The notes under the pieces are model-generated. The model saw only the letters and a program-made list of their open reading frames with translations. It searched no databases and had not been told where the DNA came from. Positions 28,709-38,151 of a stretch of 64,000 nucleotides of DNA are shown piece after piece. Made by a program: the position numbers and the translations under genes. Location: positions 1 to 64,000 of the forward strand of contig WTGF01000002.1 in assembly GCA_011525385.1 (NCBI GenBank), read 5' to 3'. This DNA is from Chloroflexota bacterium. Lineage in GTDB: Bacteria; Chloroflexota; Anaerolineae; Aggregatilineales; Phototrophicaceae. Within the stretch, counting starts at the first letter, position 1. Every line of letters starts with the position of its first letter.

Positions 28709-29902
28709 ATGCGTTCCAAACTTTTTGTGTTCTTCAGTATTCTGATGTTCATGGTCCCGGCGACGGCGCAGGACCAAAACGTGACCGAGGGTTGTATCAC
28801 GAATTACAGCGCCGATGTCGACTATTTCCCCGAAAAAATCGAGATTCTGGACGCGGAAAGATTCGCTGTCCAATATCACAACCATTACAAAGTCCTGAGC
28901 GTCAGCGACGCCTACGACGGCGCGCCCGGCTTTGACTATGTACTGGTGCAATGCGGCGCGCCCGCGCCTCCGGCAGCCGATTTCGCTGATGGCGCGCAAT
29001 TCATCGAGGTGCCAACCGGCGACATCATCACCCTTTCCACGACGCAGTTGCCCGCTCTAGCGCAGCTTGACCTGCTCGAACATCTGGTGGGCGTCGACAG
29101 CGCCTTTTATATCAGCACGATTGAAGTGGTCGACGCAGTTGCCGACGGGCAAATCGCCGAGGTGGGATTCGGCGCGCAGATCAACATCGAGCTGGTGCTG
29201 AACCTGGAGCCGCAATTGGTCATGAGCTATGGCTACAATCCGGATACCGATGCCCATCCGGTCTTGCTGGATGCCGGCGTCTTCACGGCGCTGGACGCCA
29301 GTTGGCGCGAACTGTCGCCACTGGGGCGCGCCGAGTGGCTCAAATTCACCGCCCTCTTTTACAATCGCGAAGCGGCTGCGACGGAGATATACGACAGCCT
29401 CGCCTCCCAGTACGAGAACGCGCGACAACTCGCCGAGAGCGTACCGGAAGCGGACCGACCGAGTGTGCTGATCAACTCATTCCTGGGTTATGCCGACGCC
29501 TGGTTCATCCCGGGCCAAGAAACATACGTCGGCAGGCTTATCCGCGACGCCGGGGGGGAGCTGCTGCTGGCGGAAGAAGGTTCGACCTCGAGCCAGGGCT
29601 GGAGCTTTGAAGCTGTCTATGAGGCCGGACTTGCGGCAGATCTTTGGCTTGTCGAGACCTTTGGACTTTCCTCTCAAGCGGACTTGCTGGCGCTCGACAG
29701 TCGCTTCGGCGACTTTGCAGCCTTCCAGTCGGGCGATGTCTGGAACAACAATGCGGACGAAAACGTCAACGGCGGCAACAACTACTACGAATGGGGCGTG
29801 ACCAATCCGCACCTGGTATTGGGGGACCTGGTGGCGATACTCCACCCGGACCTGTTACCCGAGCGCGAATTCGTCTTTTATCAGAAACTTGCGAGCAAGT
29901 AG
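28709..29902 (+). CDS. btuF: Cobalamin-type ABC transporter substrate-binding protein
   Basis: A 397-residue secreted binding protein of the helical-backbone class III type (BtuF/FhuD/FepB). The signal peptide is MRSKLFVFFSILMFMVPATA, with likely cleavage after ATA. The binding domain includes QLDLLEHLVGVDSAFYIS, LNLEPQLVMSYGYN and WNNNADENVNGGNNYYEWGV. AAGGAGGGATAAA precedes the ATG. Its position under a cobalamin riboswitch and beside an adenosyltransferase gene supports corrinoid rather than iron-siderophore specificity. It heads a four-gene operon. Confidence 0.88.
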   Translation: MRSKLFVFFSILMFMVPATAQDQNVTEGCITNYSADVDYFPEKIEILDAERFAVQYHNHYKVLSVSDAYDGAPGFDYVLVQCGAPAPPAADFADGAQFIEVPTGDIITLSTTQLPALAQLDLLEHLVGVDSAFYISTIEVVDAVADGQIAEVGFGAQINIELVLNLEPQLVMSYGYNPDTDAHPVLLDAGVFTALDASWRELSPLGRAEWLKFTALFYNREAAATEIYDSLASQYENARQLAESVPEADRPSVLINSFLGYADAWFIPGQETYVGRLIRDAGGELLLAEEGSTSSQGWSFEAVYEAGLAADLWLVETFGLSSQADLLALDSRFGDFAAFQSGDVWNNNADENVNGGNNYYEWGVTNPHLVLGDLVAILHPDLLPEREFVFYQKLASK

Positions 29903-29903
29903 C

Positions 29904-31046
29904 ATGTCGCAACTGGTTCATAAAACCACCCGGGCCTCGTCGGCCATCGTTGAAACGGGACCGGCAGACGCTTCCCATATCTGGAATCGACGCCGGCTCG
30001 CTGGGGGCGTATCCGGCCTCGATCGGCGCTTCATGATTTTACTGCTGATGACCTTGACCCTGGGCCTGCTGCTGCTATTGAGTACGGCGCTGGGTTCGGT
30101 ATCGATTCCCTTGGACCAGATCGTCTCGGCGCTGCTTGTTGGCGAGTCAGACTCCACTGCCTGGACGAATATCGTTCTCAAGTTTCGCCTGCCCAAAACG
30201 TTGACAGCGGTGTTAGCGGGCATGGCACTGGGTGTCAGCGGACTGCTTATGCAAACCTATTTCCGCAATCCCCTGGCCGAGCCCTTCGTGCTCGGTGTCA
30301 GTTCGGGCGCCAGCTTGGGCGTCGCTCTGGTGGTACTCTCGACCGGCGCCTCCGGACTGGCAATGATCGCCGGTCTGGGATTCACGGGCGATCTGTTGTT
30401 GACGACGGCAGCCGGACTGGGCGCCGGCCTGACCATGGGACTGGTTTTGCTGGTTGCGACGAGGGTTCGCAACAATCTGACCCTGCTGATCCTCGGCCTC
30501 ATGTTTGGGTACCTGGTGGCGTCGATGGTTAGCTTTCTGCTCTATTTTGCCTTGCCGGAGCGGATCCAAGCCTATATCAACTGGACTTTCGGTTCATTCA
30601 GTGGGGTCACTGTCGCACAGTTGCCGCTACTGGGGGCCTTTGTCATCGCGGGCTTATTGATCGCGGCGACCTCCGTCAAGCCGCTGAATGCCCTCTTGCT
30701 CGGCGAAGACTATGCGCTAAGTATGGGAACAAACCTGCGACGCGCGCGGTTAAGGATCGTGCTTTCGACCGCGCTCCTGGTTAGCGCCGTGACGGCTTTT
30801 TGCGGTCCGATCGCTTTCATCGGCATTGCCGTGCCCCACCTATGTCGCGCCATTCTGCGCGCATCGGATCATCGAATCCTGTTGCCGGGCACTTGCCTGA
30901 CCGGTGGCATTGTGGCCTTGTGCGCTTCGCTGATCGCGGAAATGCCGGGCAATAACCTGGTTCTACCGCTCAATGTAGTTACCGCGCTGCTGGGCGCGCC
31001 CGTGGTGATGCTGGTGATCCTGCGGCAGTTTAGGGGGCGGCAATGA
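29904..31046 (+). CDS. btuC: Cobalamin ABC transporter permease (FecCD family)
   Basis: A 380-residue inner-membrane permease with about ten helices. Family marks are VLAGMALGVSGLLMQTYFRN, PLAEPFVLGVSSGASLGVAL, LLLGEDYALSMGTNLRRAR (the cytoplasmic L-loop that docks the ATPase) and FCGPIAFIGIAVPHLCRAIL. The ATG at 29904 begins 1 nt after the upstream stop; an in-frame TTG at 29889 inside btuF is less likely. An unusually long basic N-terminus of about 45 residues precedes helix 1. It overlaps btuD by 4 nt. Confidence 0.92.
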   Translation: MSQLVHKTTRASSAIVETGPADASHIWNRRRLAGGVSGLDRRFMILLLMTLTLGLLLLLSTALGSVSIPLDQIVSALLVGESDSTAWTNIVLKFRLPKTLTAVLAGMALGVSGLLMQTYFRNPLAEPFVLGVSSGASLGVALVVLSTGASGLAMIAGLGFTGDLLLTTAAGLGAGLTMGLVLLVATRVRNNLTLLILGLMFGYLVASMVSFLLYFALPERIQAYINWTFGSFSGVTVAQLPLLGAFVIAGLLIAATSVKPLNALLLGEDYALSMGTNLRRARLRIVLSTALLVSAVTAFCGPIAFIGIAVPHLCRAILRASDHRILLPGTCLTGGIVALCASLIAEMPGNNLVLPLNVVTALLGAPVVMLVILRQFRGRQ

Positions 31047-32053
31047 GCGTCCCGGCCTTGCAAACACGCGATCTTTCGATCGGCTACCCACGAAGGCGCG
31101 AGGGTGATATTTGCCTGGCGAGAGCGCTTAATGTGCGCCTGGAACCCGGCAGTTTCGTGGGCCTGCTGGGTCCCAATGGCGTCGGCAAATCGACGCTATT
31201 GCGAACCCTGGCGGCCATGCAAGCGCCCTTGGCCGGTCAAGTGCTGCTTGATGGCGAAGACGCCCGTCGCATGAGGCCCGGGGATCTGGCGAAAGCGCTC
31301 AGCCTCGTCTTGACCAACACGCCGCATCCCGACTTGATGACCGGCTTCGACTTGGTCGCCCTCGGCAGGCTGCCGCACAGCGACTGGCTAGGACGACTAG
31401 CTGATCAAGACCGGAAAGCCGTTCAATGGGCGCTGGGCGCGGTAAATGGGCAAGACCTGGCGGGCCAGCTTGTCACCGAGCTCAGCGACGGCCAGCGTCA
31501 AAAGTTGATGATCGCGCGCGCCCTGGCCCAGGAGACAGCGATCTTGCTGCTGGACGAACCGACCGCATTTCTCGATCTGCCCCGCCGTGTTGAAGTCATG
31601 CGCCTGCTCAAGCGCCTGGCGCATCAAACGGGACGGGCAATCCTCGTCTCCACGCACGACTTGGATCAAGCCTTGAGAAACTGCGACCAACTTTGGTTGA
31701 TGCGGGAGGGCGCCATGCTGGTCGGCGCGCCCGAAGACCTGGTGCTTGATGGCGGCATCACGGAGACATTCCATACCGACGGCATCAGTTTTGATGAAGG
31801 CAGCGGCGCCTTTGCTGTTGAAAGTCCCGCTGGCGCTGCGATACATGTCAAAGGCAACGGCACGCCAGAAACCTGGATGCGGCGGGCGCTCACGCGCAAT
31901 GGCTATCGCCATGACCCGGCTGCCGGCGTCGCGGACATTTCCCTGGGACAAAACGGCGGGGGACCCGAATGGCATCTGACAATAGAGGAGCGCCTAAGCC
32001 GGCATCACTCGGTTGCCGAGGTCTTGGCCGCGCTTAAAGATGCGGGAATATGA
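31043..32053 (+). CDS. btuD: Cobalamin ABC transporter ATP-binding protein with C-terminal extension
   Basis: A 336-residue ABC ATPase. Walker A is LLGPNGVGKSTLLRTLAAM, the signature is LSDGQRQKLMIARAL (Asp replaces the first Gly of LSGGQ), Walker B is ILLLDEPTAFLD and the switch histidine is in ILVSTHDLDQALR. The ATPase proper ends near residue 240. About 90 further residues, including AGAAIHVKGNGTPETWMRRA, form an added domain of unknown role, possibly regulatory. Both start and stop overlap the neighbours by 4 nt, so translation of the whole operon is coupled. Confidence 0.92.
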   Translation: MSVPALQTRDLSIGYPRRREGDICLARALNVRLEPGSFVGLLGPNGVGKSTLLRTLAAMQAPLAGQVLLDGEDARRMRPGDLAKALSLVLTNTPHPDLMTGFDLVALGRLPHSDWLGRLADQDRKAVQWALGAVNGQDLAGQLVTELSDGQRQKLMIARALAQETAILLLDEPTAFLDLPRRVEVMRLLKRLAHQTGRAILVSTHDLDQALRNCDQLWLMREGAMLVGAPEDLVLDGGITETFHTDGISFDEGSGAFAVESPAGAAIHVKGNGTPETWMRRALTRNGYRHDPAAGVADISLGQNGGGPEWHLTIEERLSRHHSVAEVLAALKDAGI

Positions 32054-32589
32054 GCGACAAGACTGAAAGCAAGCCGGGTCTCGTCATGGTGCATACCGGC
32101 GAGGGACGCGGCAAATCGACATCGGCCTACGGCGTGATTCTGCGTATGTTAGGGCGTAAAAGGAGCGTCGCGCTAATCCAGTTCCTCAAGCACGAAAGCG
32201 GCAATTGGGGCGAGATCCGCGCATTCAAACAGCTGGGACTTGAACCAATAAAAACCGGGGACGGCTTCACCTGGACCAGCAAAAACATCGACGAAACACA
32301 AGCGCGAGCGCTGCATGGCTGGCAAACGGCGCAGGCGATCATCATTTCCGACGAATACGAACTTGTCGTGCTCGACGAGTTTACTTATCTGCTGGACTTC
32401 GGCTGGCTGGACGCGACTGAAGTGATCAACTGGCTGCAAGCCAACAAACCGGCTCGCCTGAACCTCCTCATTACCGGGCGCAACGCGCCGGCGCAGTTGA
32501 TCGAATACGCCGATACCGTCACCGAAATGCGCAATGTCAAACACGCTTACGACAGCGGCATAACCGCTCGCGCAGGCATTGAGTTCTAA
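32050..32589 (+). CDS. cobO: Cob(I)alamin adenosyltransferase (CobA/CobO/BtuR type)
   Basis: It transfers the adenosyl group of ATP to cob(I)alamin, making coenzyme B12 from imported cobalamin. The 179-residue sequence shows the P-loop VMVHTGEGRGKSTSAYG, the segment SVALIQFLKHESGNWGE, YELVVLDEFTYLLDFGWL and LNLLITGRNAPAQLIEYAD, all typical of the CobA family. It is the last gene of the riboswitch-controlled operon, so uptake and activation of B12 are regulated together. The convergent glycoside hydrolase gene ends 23 nt downstream. Confidence 0.95.
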   Translation: MSDKTESKPGLVMVHTGEGRGKSTSAYGVILRMLGRKRSVALIQFLKHESGNWGEIRAFKQLGLEPIKTGDGFTWTSKNIDETQARALHGWQTAQAIIISDEYELVVLDEFTYLLDFGWLDATEVINWLQANKPARLNLLITGRNAPAQLIEYADTVTEMRNVKHAYDSGITARAGIEF

Positions 32590-32611
32590 GACATCAACGA
32601 AGCGAAATGCG

Positions 32612-34705
32612 CTAGATGACCACCACGGCTGATCGCGCTGGAATCGGTATTCCACCGTCCAAGCTATGCCAGTTCTCATCGTCCACCGCCCGGTAGCGGC
32701 TGAGCGAATGCTCGCCGTCAAGTGACGCGTCGACGCGGACTGGTTCGTCTTCGTAATTTGCTATAGCCAGTCCGGGCGCCCCACCCGTCTTGCTGATGAA
32801 AACGGCATAGGGATGATGAGGGCTGCCATTCGTTGCAATCACGGTGGCGCCAACTGTATCGCGATATTCGCCGTCCCAGAAATAGTCGCGCAGTTCGACG
32901 CGCAAGGCATCCATTTTCTTGCCGTAGTCCATCGTCAGCGGGAAATCGTCCAAATGTCCTTTGAAATTGTATGGTTCATAGCTCATGATGTAGCGATATA
33001 ACAAGCACTGATTGATCATATTGCGATCATTGAAACCGCTGATGGCGGTCATCAGTGGCATGTGCGGTAGCATATAGCGCGAAAGCGGCACGTGCCGCTT
33101 GTCCCAACTGCGATGATAAGACAAGTGGTATGCCTCGAATTGCCAATCGTAGATGCCTTCCCCGGCAAAGAGAAAATCGGGGTTGACCTCTCGGCTCATC
33201 TGTTCAAGGCGCTGCTGGAATTCGTTATCGCGCGAATAGACCGGGAATCCCGACCGATGGCCATGGTTCTCGTCAAAGCACAACAGCGTCGGCGAATGAT
33301 GCTGGTTTTCATCGTAGAGAATACCGTCAGCGCCCAAATCCAGTACCTTCTGGAACTCCCTGGCGCTAACTTCGAAATACTCGTCGCTGCCGAAGCACAT
33401 GGGTATCAGTCGTTTGGTATTGATGTTGAGCGCTTGCGTCGCCGTATGATATTGATAACCGTTGTAGTGGTAATAGTCGCCGTAGGGATCCTTTACCGCC
33501 AGGCGATGCAGATCCTCGCGGAACCACTCGCTGGCCCGGTCGGCCCAGGTAAATTTGGCAAAGATAATCAGCTTGACGCCACAACTCTGAATATGCGCGA
33601 TCGCCGCCTTGAGTTCCTCAAAACTGCCCAGACGCGGATCGGGACTATGCGAGGGATTGCCTTGATCTTGTCCGCCGTCATTCCAGCCAACCAACTGGAT
33701 CGCCTTGACCCCGTGTCTCGCGGCTTCTTCACCTATTTTGCCCAGTTCCTTGAAGGGAATGCGCAATTCGTCCTCGGGTGAGTTGATATGCAATTGCCAC
33801 CAGGCATGGGGATGACGCGCCCATTCCGGTATCTCCGGCGTCTTCATCCAGCTATCGCGCCAACTTCGGTAGACATCGACGCCCTGCTGCCAGCCGCCTT
33901 GATACGGTTGAACCGCGATTGGCGTCAGCGCGCGTGATTCGCCCGGTTGAATATATGGCAGGTGAATGGCGGCAAAGCGCGCTGCGACATCCAGCCCGCT
34001 GATGGACGGGGAAGTCGGCACGCGCGAATCAATGGCGCTGTCGTAACCCGGGCGCAATTCGTTGTGCCAAGCAACCAACTCCGCGCTCGGCTCGCTTAGT
34101 CCCGCGTAAAGTCCCTGATCGGCGCTGCGCAAGAGCACGTAGGGCACCGCCGGCGCGCCGCTGCGCCAGGAATCCGGACCATATTGCACCGGATAATCAA
34201 ATCCGTAGTAGCCCAAGGTGTTCGCGAAACTGGGATAGAGCTGACGCTGCTCGGCAGTGGCGTAACCGTAGTGAAAGACCTCGAAGCAATCCGCCGCTGG
34301 CGGCCGCTGAACATCGCCAAAATAAGGGCAACGCACCGTCTCGACTACACCGTTGGACTGATTGTCGATAGCGAGCGCAAATGTCGCGCGCGGCCCGGAC
34401 AAAGTGACGCTTTGCGTGATCCTGATCTTGTGCTCGCCTCCATAGGCCGAATTCACGCGATCCCAGGTGAATATGACCTGCTGACGATCGTCCGCAATCA
34501 CCAGCGACGAAACTTGCTGTTCTTCGCCATATACCGGGTTGTTGCGCCGTCCCGGCAATGGAATCAAGAGTTGGAAGGAAAGTCCAAGATGGCGCCGGTT
34601 GAGGACCTCCCACCCGGTCTCCTTCGCCGTGAAACCAACCATTGCGCCGGTTTCCCTAGAGAACTCCAGACGCAGCGACTCATTCTCCAAATTGATAATA
34701 TCCAT
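32612..34705 (-). CDS. Glycoside-hydrolase-like protein (DUF6259/alpha-galactosidase-like architecture)
   Basis: A 697-residue cytoplasmic protein without signal peptide. An N-terminal beta-sandwich (about 1-280) is followed by a TIM-barrel-like region with AIQLVGWNDGGQDQGNP, GVKLIIFAKFTWADRASEWF and LGADGILYDENQHHSPTLL, and a C-terminal beta domain. The Asp/Glu of GILYDE is a plausible catalytic acid or nucleophile, by analogy with clan-D glycosidases, but I infer this. AGGAG lies 6 nt before ATG 34705; ATG 34711 abuts it directly. As the last gene of the sugar-importer operon it probably breaks down the imported oligosaccharide. Confidence 0.65.
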   Translation of the reverse strand: MDIINLENESLRLEFSRETGAMVGFTAKETGWEVLNRRHLGLSFQLLIPLPGRRNNPVYGEEQQVSSLVIADDRQQVIFTWDRVNSAYGGEHKIRITQSVTLSGPRATFALAIDNQSNGVVETVRCPYFGDVQRPPAADCFEVFHYGYATAEQRQLYPSFANTLGYYGFDYPVQYGPDSWRSGAPAVPYVLLRSADQGLYAGLSEPSAELVAWHNELRPGYDSAIDSRVPTSPSISGLDVAARFAAIHLPYIQPGESRALTPIAVQPYQGGWQQGVDVYRSWRDSWMKTPEIPEWARHPHAWWQLHINSPEDELRIPFKELGKIGEEAARHGVKAIQLVGWNDGGQDQGNPSHSPDPRLGSFEELKAAIAHIQSCGVKLIIFAKFTWADRASEWFREDLHRLAVKDPYGDYYHYNGYQYHTATQALNINTKRLIPMCFGSDEYFEVSAREFQKVLDLGADGILYDENQHHSPTLLCFDENHGHRSGFPVYSRDNEFQQRLEQMSREVNPDFLFAGEGIYDWQFEAYHLSYHRSWDKRHVPLSRYMLPHMPLMTAISGFNDRNMINQCLLYRYIMSYEPYNFKGHLDDFPLTMDYGKKMDALRVELRDYFWDGEYRDTVGATVIATNGSPHHPYAVFISKTGGAPGLAIANYEDEPVRVDASLDGEHSLSRYRAVDDENWHSLDGGIPIPARSAVVVI

Positions 34706-34717
34706 AAACATCTCCTC

Positions 34718-35590
34718 TCAGCCCTTGATTGAACCCGAGGTCAGCCCCCGAATGAACCAGCGTTGCAACAAGACGTAGATAACGATCATGGGGATGCTGG
34801 CGATGCTCAATGTAGCGAATATGACATTCCACTCCGCTCGTCCAAATTGGAGAAAAAATACCTGAATCGTCAACGTTAGCGGACGCAACTCATCCGAACG
34901 TATCAGCAGCAAGGGCAAAAAATATTCGTTCCAGGCGCCAACAAAGGTCAAAATCCCAACAGTCGCCACCGCCGGTCCTGAAATCGGCATGACAACGCGC
35001 AAAAACGCCGAAAACTCGGAACACCCGTCAATCTTCGCCGCTTCACGCAGCTCACCTGGAATGGAACGGAAAAACGCTTGAAAAATGAAGATCGCTAAAG
35101 GAATCGTACCGGACGCTATCGCCAGGATTAGACCCAGATAACTATCTGTCAACTTCAGCCGCACAAACAGCACGTAGAAAGGAATTATGGGTACCGGCGC
35201 TTGCATGGTGAAAACGAAGACCAACAGGATAACGGTGCTGAAGCGAAACGAGAACTTGGCGAAGGCATAGCCGGCAATCGAAGACAAGCAGACCACCACC
35301 AGGACGGCGCCAATAGATACGATGCCGCTGTTTAACAGCGCACGCCCGAGCTTCGCCTTCTCCCAGGCGTCCGCGTAGTTCTGAAACTCTGGACTGGCGG
35401 GCAAGCCCCAAATGTTTGAGACAAGCTCGCCCGGGGTCTTGAACGAAGCCAGTACCATCCACAAGACTGGATAGACGATGATTACGGTGAACAATATGAG
35501 TATCGAATGGTTGAAAAGCGTCACAAGTATAGGACGCCAATAGATGCCTTGATGCTTCGAATCCTGCCTGGTGAACTGCGCTGCGCTCAT
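34718..35590 (-). CDS. Carbohydrate ABC transporter permease (MalG-like)
   Basis: A 290-residue permease with six predicted membrane helices. The cytoplasmic EAA loop is ELREAAKIDGCSEFSAFLRV with the conserved EAA-x3-G spacing, followed by VMPISGPAVAT. The C-terminal end QRWFIRGLTSGSIKG is the hallmark of MalG/UgpE permeases. It is 12 nt upstream of the glycoside hydrolase gene on the same strand. No ATPase gene is present in the cluster, so a shared MsmX/UgpC-like ATPase encoded elsewhere is expected. Confidence 0.93.
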   Translation of the reverse strand: MSAAQFTRQDSKHQGIYWRPILVTLFNHSILILFTVIIVYPVLWMVLASFKTPGELVSNIWGLPASPEFQNYADAWEKAKLGRALLNSGIVSIGAVLVVVCLSSIAGYAFAKFSFRFSTVILLVFVFTMQAPVPIIPFYVLFVRLKLTDSYLGLILAIASGTIPLAIFIFQAFFRSIPGELREAAKIDGCSEFSAFLRVVMPISGPAVATVGILTFVGAWNEYFLPLLLIRSDELRPLTLTIQVFFLQFGRAEWNVIFATLSIASIPMIVIYVLLQRWFIRGLTSGSIKG

Positions 35591-35603
35591 GCGAATTTGT
35601 CTT

Positions 35604-36524
35604 TCAGTCCCTATTGTCGCCGCTGGTCATAAGTTTGAGCTGGATTGCCGCTACCAGCGTGACGATGACAAGCAGAACGTAAGACAAGGCGGCTGAAAAG
35701 CCGAAGCGATAGAACTTGAATCCACGAATATAGATGTGCAGCGCCATGACGTTCGTGGCATTGGCCGGTCCGCCGGCCGTCATGATGAAAGGAATATCAA
35801 AGACGTTGAAAGCGCCCATAAGGGAAATCGTGACGTTGACAATCATAACCGGCTGTAGCATCGGCAGGGTGACGTGCAAGAATTGCTGCCAAACCGACGC
35901 CCCATCTATGCGCGCCGCTTCATAAAGTTCGTCGGGGATCGACTGCAAGCCGGCGAGGAAAATCACCATGTGGAAGCCGTACCACTTCCATATATCAACC
36001 ATGATCAGGGAATTGAGCGCCACCGCCGCATCGCCGAGCCAGTCCTGCACCAAGAAGTCCAAACCTAAACCGCGCAGCAGGCTGTTGATCAAGCCGAATT
36101 GCGGATTGAACAGCCATGACCACAATACGCCCACGACCACAAAGGACATCACCACCGGCATGAACAGGCTGGTTCGATAAAAAGTCCGCCCTTTCAAGGC
36201 CTGGTGCAGCAGAATCGCCAGTATTAAGGACAGGACGATCTTGCCCACTACCGTCCCGACCGCATAATGCACATTGTTCATCAAGACGGTGAGCGTCATC
36301 TCGTCGCTCAAAATCTTCTCGAAATTGCGCAGGCCAATATATCTGGGCTCTTCAATACCATCCCAGCGCAAAAGTGACATGTGCAGGCCACTGACGAGCG
36401 GATATAGCTTAAAGATGCCGTAAACAGTCAACGCCGGCAGGATCCACAAGTAAGGCGACAGTTTCGAGAGCCGCCGCAGTATCTCCTTAACCGGCGTGTT
36501 CTTCGGTTTTACAGTGGCAGGCAT
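35604..36524 (-). CDS. Carbohydrate ABC transporter permease (MalF/UgpA-like)
   Basis: A 306-residue permease with six predicted helices. It starts with a basic cytoplasmic tail, then LWILPALTVYGIFKLYPLVS. The EAA loop is ELYEAARIDGASVWQQFLHV followed by TLPMLQPV, and the helix-5 region FIMTAGGPANATNVMALHIY is typical of this subfamily. It pairs with the MalG-like permease 13 nt downstream to form the membrane channel. Confidence 0.94.
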   Translation of the reverse strand: MPATVKPKNTPVKEILRRLSKLSPYLWILPALTVYGIFKLYPLVSGLHMSLLRWDGIEEPRYIGLRNFEKILSDEMTLTVLMNNVHYAVGTVVGKIVLSLILAILLHQALKGRTFYRTSLFMPVVMSFVVVGVLWSWLFNPQFGLINSLLRGLGLDFLVQDWLGDAAVALNSLIMVDIWKWYGFHMVIFLAGLQSIPDELYEAARIDGASVWQQFLHVTLPMLQPVMIVNVTISLMGAFNVFDIPFIMTAGGPANATNVMALHIYIRGFKFYRFGFSAALSYVLLVIVTLVAAIQLKLMTSGDNRD

Positions 36525-36587
36525 TCGCCCTAAGCCTCAGTAGTTCCAATAAAACAAAGCGAAACAATTGCAGATTGTGAGAACTAT

Positions 36588-36644
36588 GAATCTAATCCAA
36601 ATCCCGGCAAAAGCGCTCCCCTTCTCCCTTTATGGGAGAAGGGG
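36588..36644. repeat. Interspersed repeat with perfect hairpin
   Basis: Positions 36588-36624 match 61502-61538 over 37 nt with one mismatch (core ATCCAAATCCCGGCAAAAGC). It continues into a perfect 11-bp hairpin, CCCCTTCTCCC (36618-36628) and GGGAGAAGGGG (36634-36644), with a 5-nt loop. It lies in the 316-nt gap between the binding-protein and permease genes and may stabilise or attenuate the operon mRNA, allowing more binding protein than permease. The remainder of 36525-36840 shows no gene. Confidence 0.7.
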
Positions 36645-36840
36645 CCGGGGGATGAGGGTAGAATCGCAACGATCGCGTTTGCACATAATTAACTTGGAAT
36701 TGCTACGGAGTCAAAGGCAATTTACGCGAAGCGCAATTTTGCGCCCGTTGCTCCGCTCAAGCGCGCCAGACACATTCGCATAAAATACGGCAATTGGGGT
36801 AAGAGACTTCGCCCTTACCCCCTGAATAGACTAGGTTTGA

Positions 36841-38151
36841 CTAAAACTCGAATTCGTAGCCGTCAGCGTAAAGCTCATCCAGAACACCCTGGATGTTCGC
36901 GGCGGCTTCGCTCGCGGTGACAGTCTTGGCGACAATTCCTTGCTGCTGTTCCTGGAAGGCGCGCGTGATTTCCGGCGGCCAGTACCAATCAAGATAGACG
37001 AACTGATTGGGCGCCGAAATATCGCCATAACGAATAGACAGCGGATCATCGCTGGGCTGGACGCCAATATTGGTCGACACCGCGTCGGCGTAGACCGCGT
37101 TGCGTAAGGCGACCATCTCGTCGGTTGTCCAGAAATCCAAGATGGACCAGGCGAGCGCTTCCCGTTCCGGCGCGATCCGCGAATAGATTCCGGTGGCCCA
37201 ACCAGTACCGCCCGGCAACTGACGCTTCACGGTCTCGTCATCCACAGAGCGCAAGGGGTTGACAAAGGACAGATCAAGTTCGGGGAAGTCCCCCATTCTA
37301 TAGCTGCCAACCCAACCGCCCCAGTGATACCAGAAGGCGGCATTGCCCGATGTCAGCGACAGCTCCGCCGCTGGCACATCCATACTGTTGACGCCGTCCA
37401 CGAACATGCCGTCGTCAGTGTAGGCCTGCAATATCTCCAAACCAGCCAGATGCTCCGGATCGGTGAATTTGGTATTGCCGGTCAAGACATCGAAGGTGCC
37501 CTCGACTGGCCGGTTGCCGGAGGTCTGCGCGTATGCCCAGAACTGCCAGACCGGCCACAGATAAATGTTCAGCCCGGAATGCGTGAAAGGCGCGTAGCCG
37601 GCCGCTTTCAGATCGTCGGCCATATCCAACAGTTGCTGATAGCTCTCCGGTTCGCCTTCAAAACCGACCGCGTCCAAGGCCTTCTGATTGTAGAAGAAGG
37701 GGAAACCGCTGATGCCGCCGTTCGGTATCGCCCAAAGCTTTCCGCCGATGGAGTAAGTCTCCAGACCAATCGGGCGGAAGCGATCCAGATAATCCACGTT
37801 AGACAAGTCCTTCAAGCGACCGCCAACGGCATATCGTCTCAAGTCCTGCCCGTTAAGGTCCATGATGTCAATCTGGTCGCCCGCGATTTCGGCAGCGGCG
37901 AATAGCTCGGTATAGCGTTCGCTTGTCAAACTGCGCCAAACGACCTTGACACCGGGAAATTCCGCCTCGATACTGGCAATAAATTCTTCCTGCTGCGTGG
38001 CCTCGCCGGCGCTCATGACGACGAAATCACCTTGATAGTCGCTCTGCCCCAATACCGGCAAACTACCGATATTGGATGCCCCGGCGACGACCGCCCCGCT
38101 TGCGCCGGCAGCAGCCTTCAGAAAATCTCGCCTGCTTAACTTATTACTCAT
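36841..38151 (-). CDS. Extracellular sugar-binding protein with Tat signal
   Basis: A 436-residue family 1 solute-binding protein. The N-terminus LSRRDFLKAAAGASGAVVAG is a twin-arginine (Tat) signal (S-R-R-D-F-L-K) followed by a hydrophobic stretch, so it is exported folded. The mature part has the usual alternating domains, with GGKLWAIPNGGISGFPFFYN and AAFWYHWGGWVGSYRMG likely lining the sugar pocket. It is the first gene of the importer operon, 316 nt before the permeases. Confidence 0.93.
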   Translation of the reverse strand: MSNKLSRRDFLKAAAGASGAVVAGASNIGSLPVLGQSDYQGDFVVMSAGEATQQEEFIASIEAEFPGVKVVWRSLTSERYTELFAAAEIAGDQIDIMDLNGQDLRRYAVGGRLKDLSNVDYLDRFRPIGLETYSIGGKLWAIPNGGISGFPFFYNQKALDAVGFEGEPESYQQLLDMADDLKAAGYAPFTHSGLNIYLWPVWQFWAYAQTSGNRPVEGTFDVLTGNTKFTDPEHLAGLEILQAYTDDGMFVDGVNSMDVPAAELSLTSGNAAFWYHWGGWVGSYRMGDFPELDLSFVNPLRSVDDETVKRQLPGGTGWATGIYSRIAPEREALAWSILDFWTTDEMVALRNAVYADAVSTNIGVQPSDDPLSIRYGDISAPNQFVYLDWYWPPEITRAFQEQQQGIVAKTVTASEAAANIQGVLDELYADGYEFEF

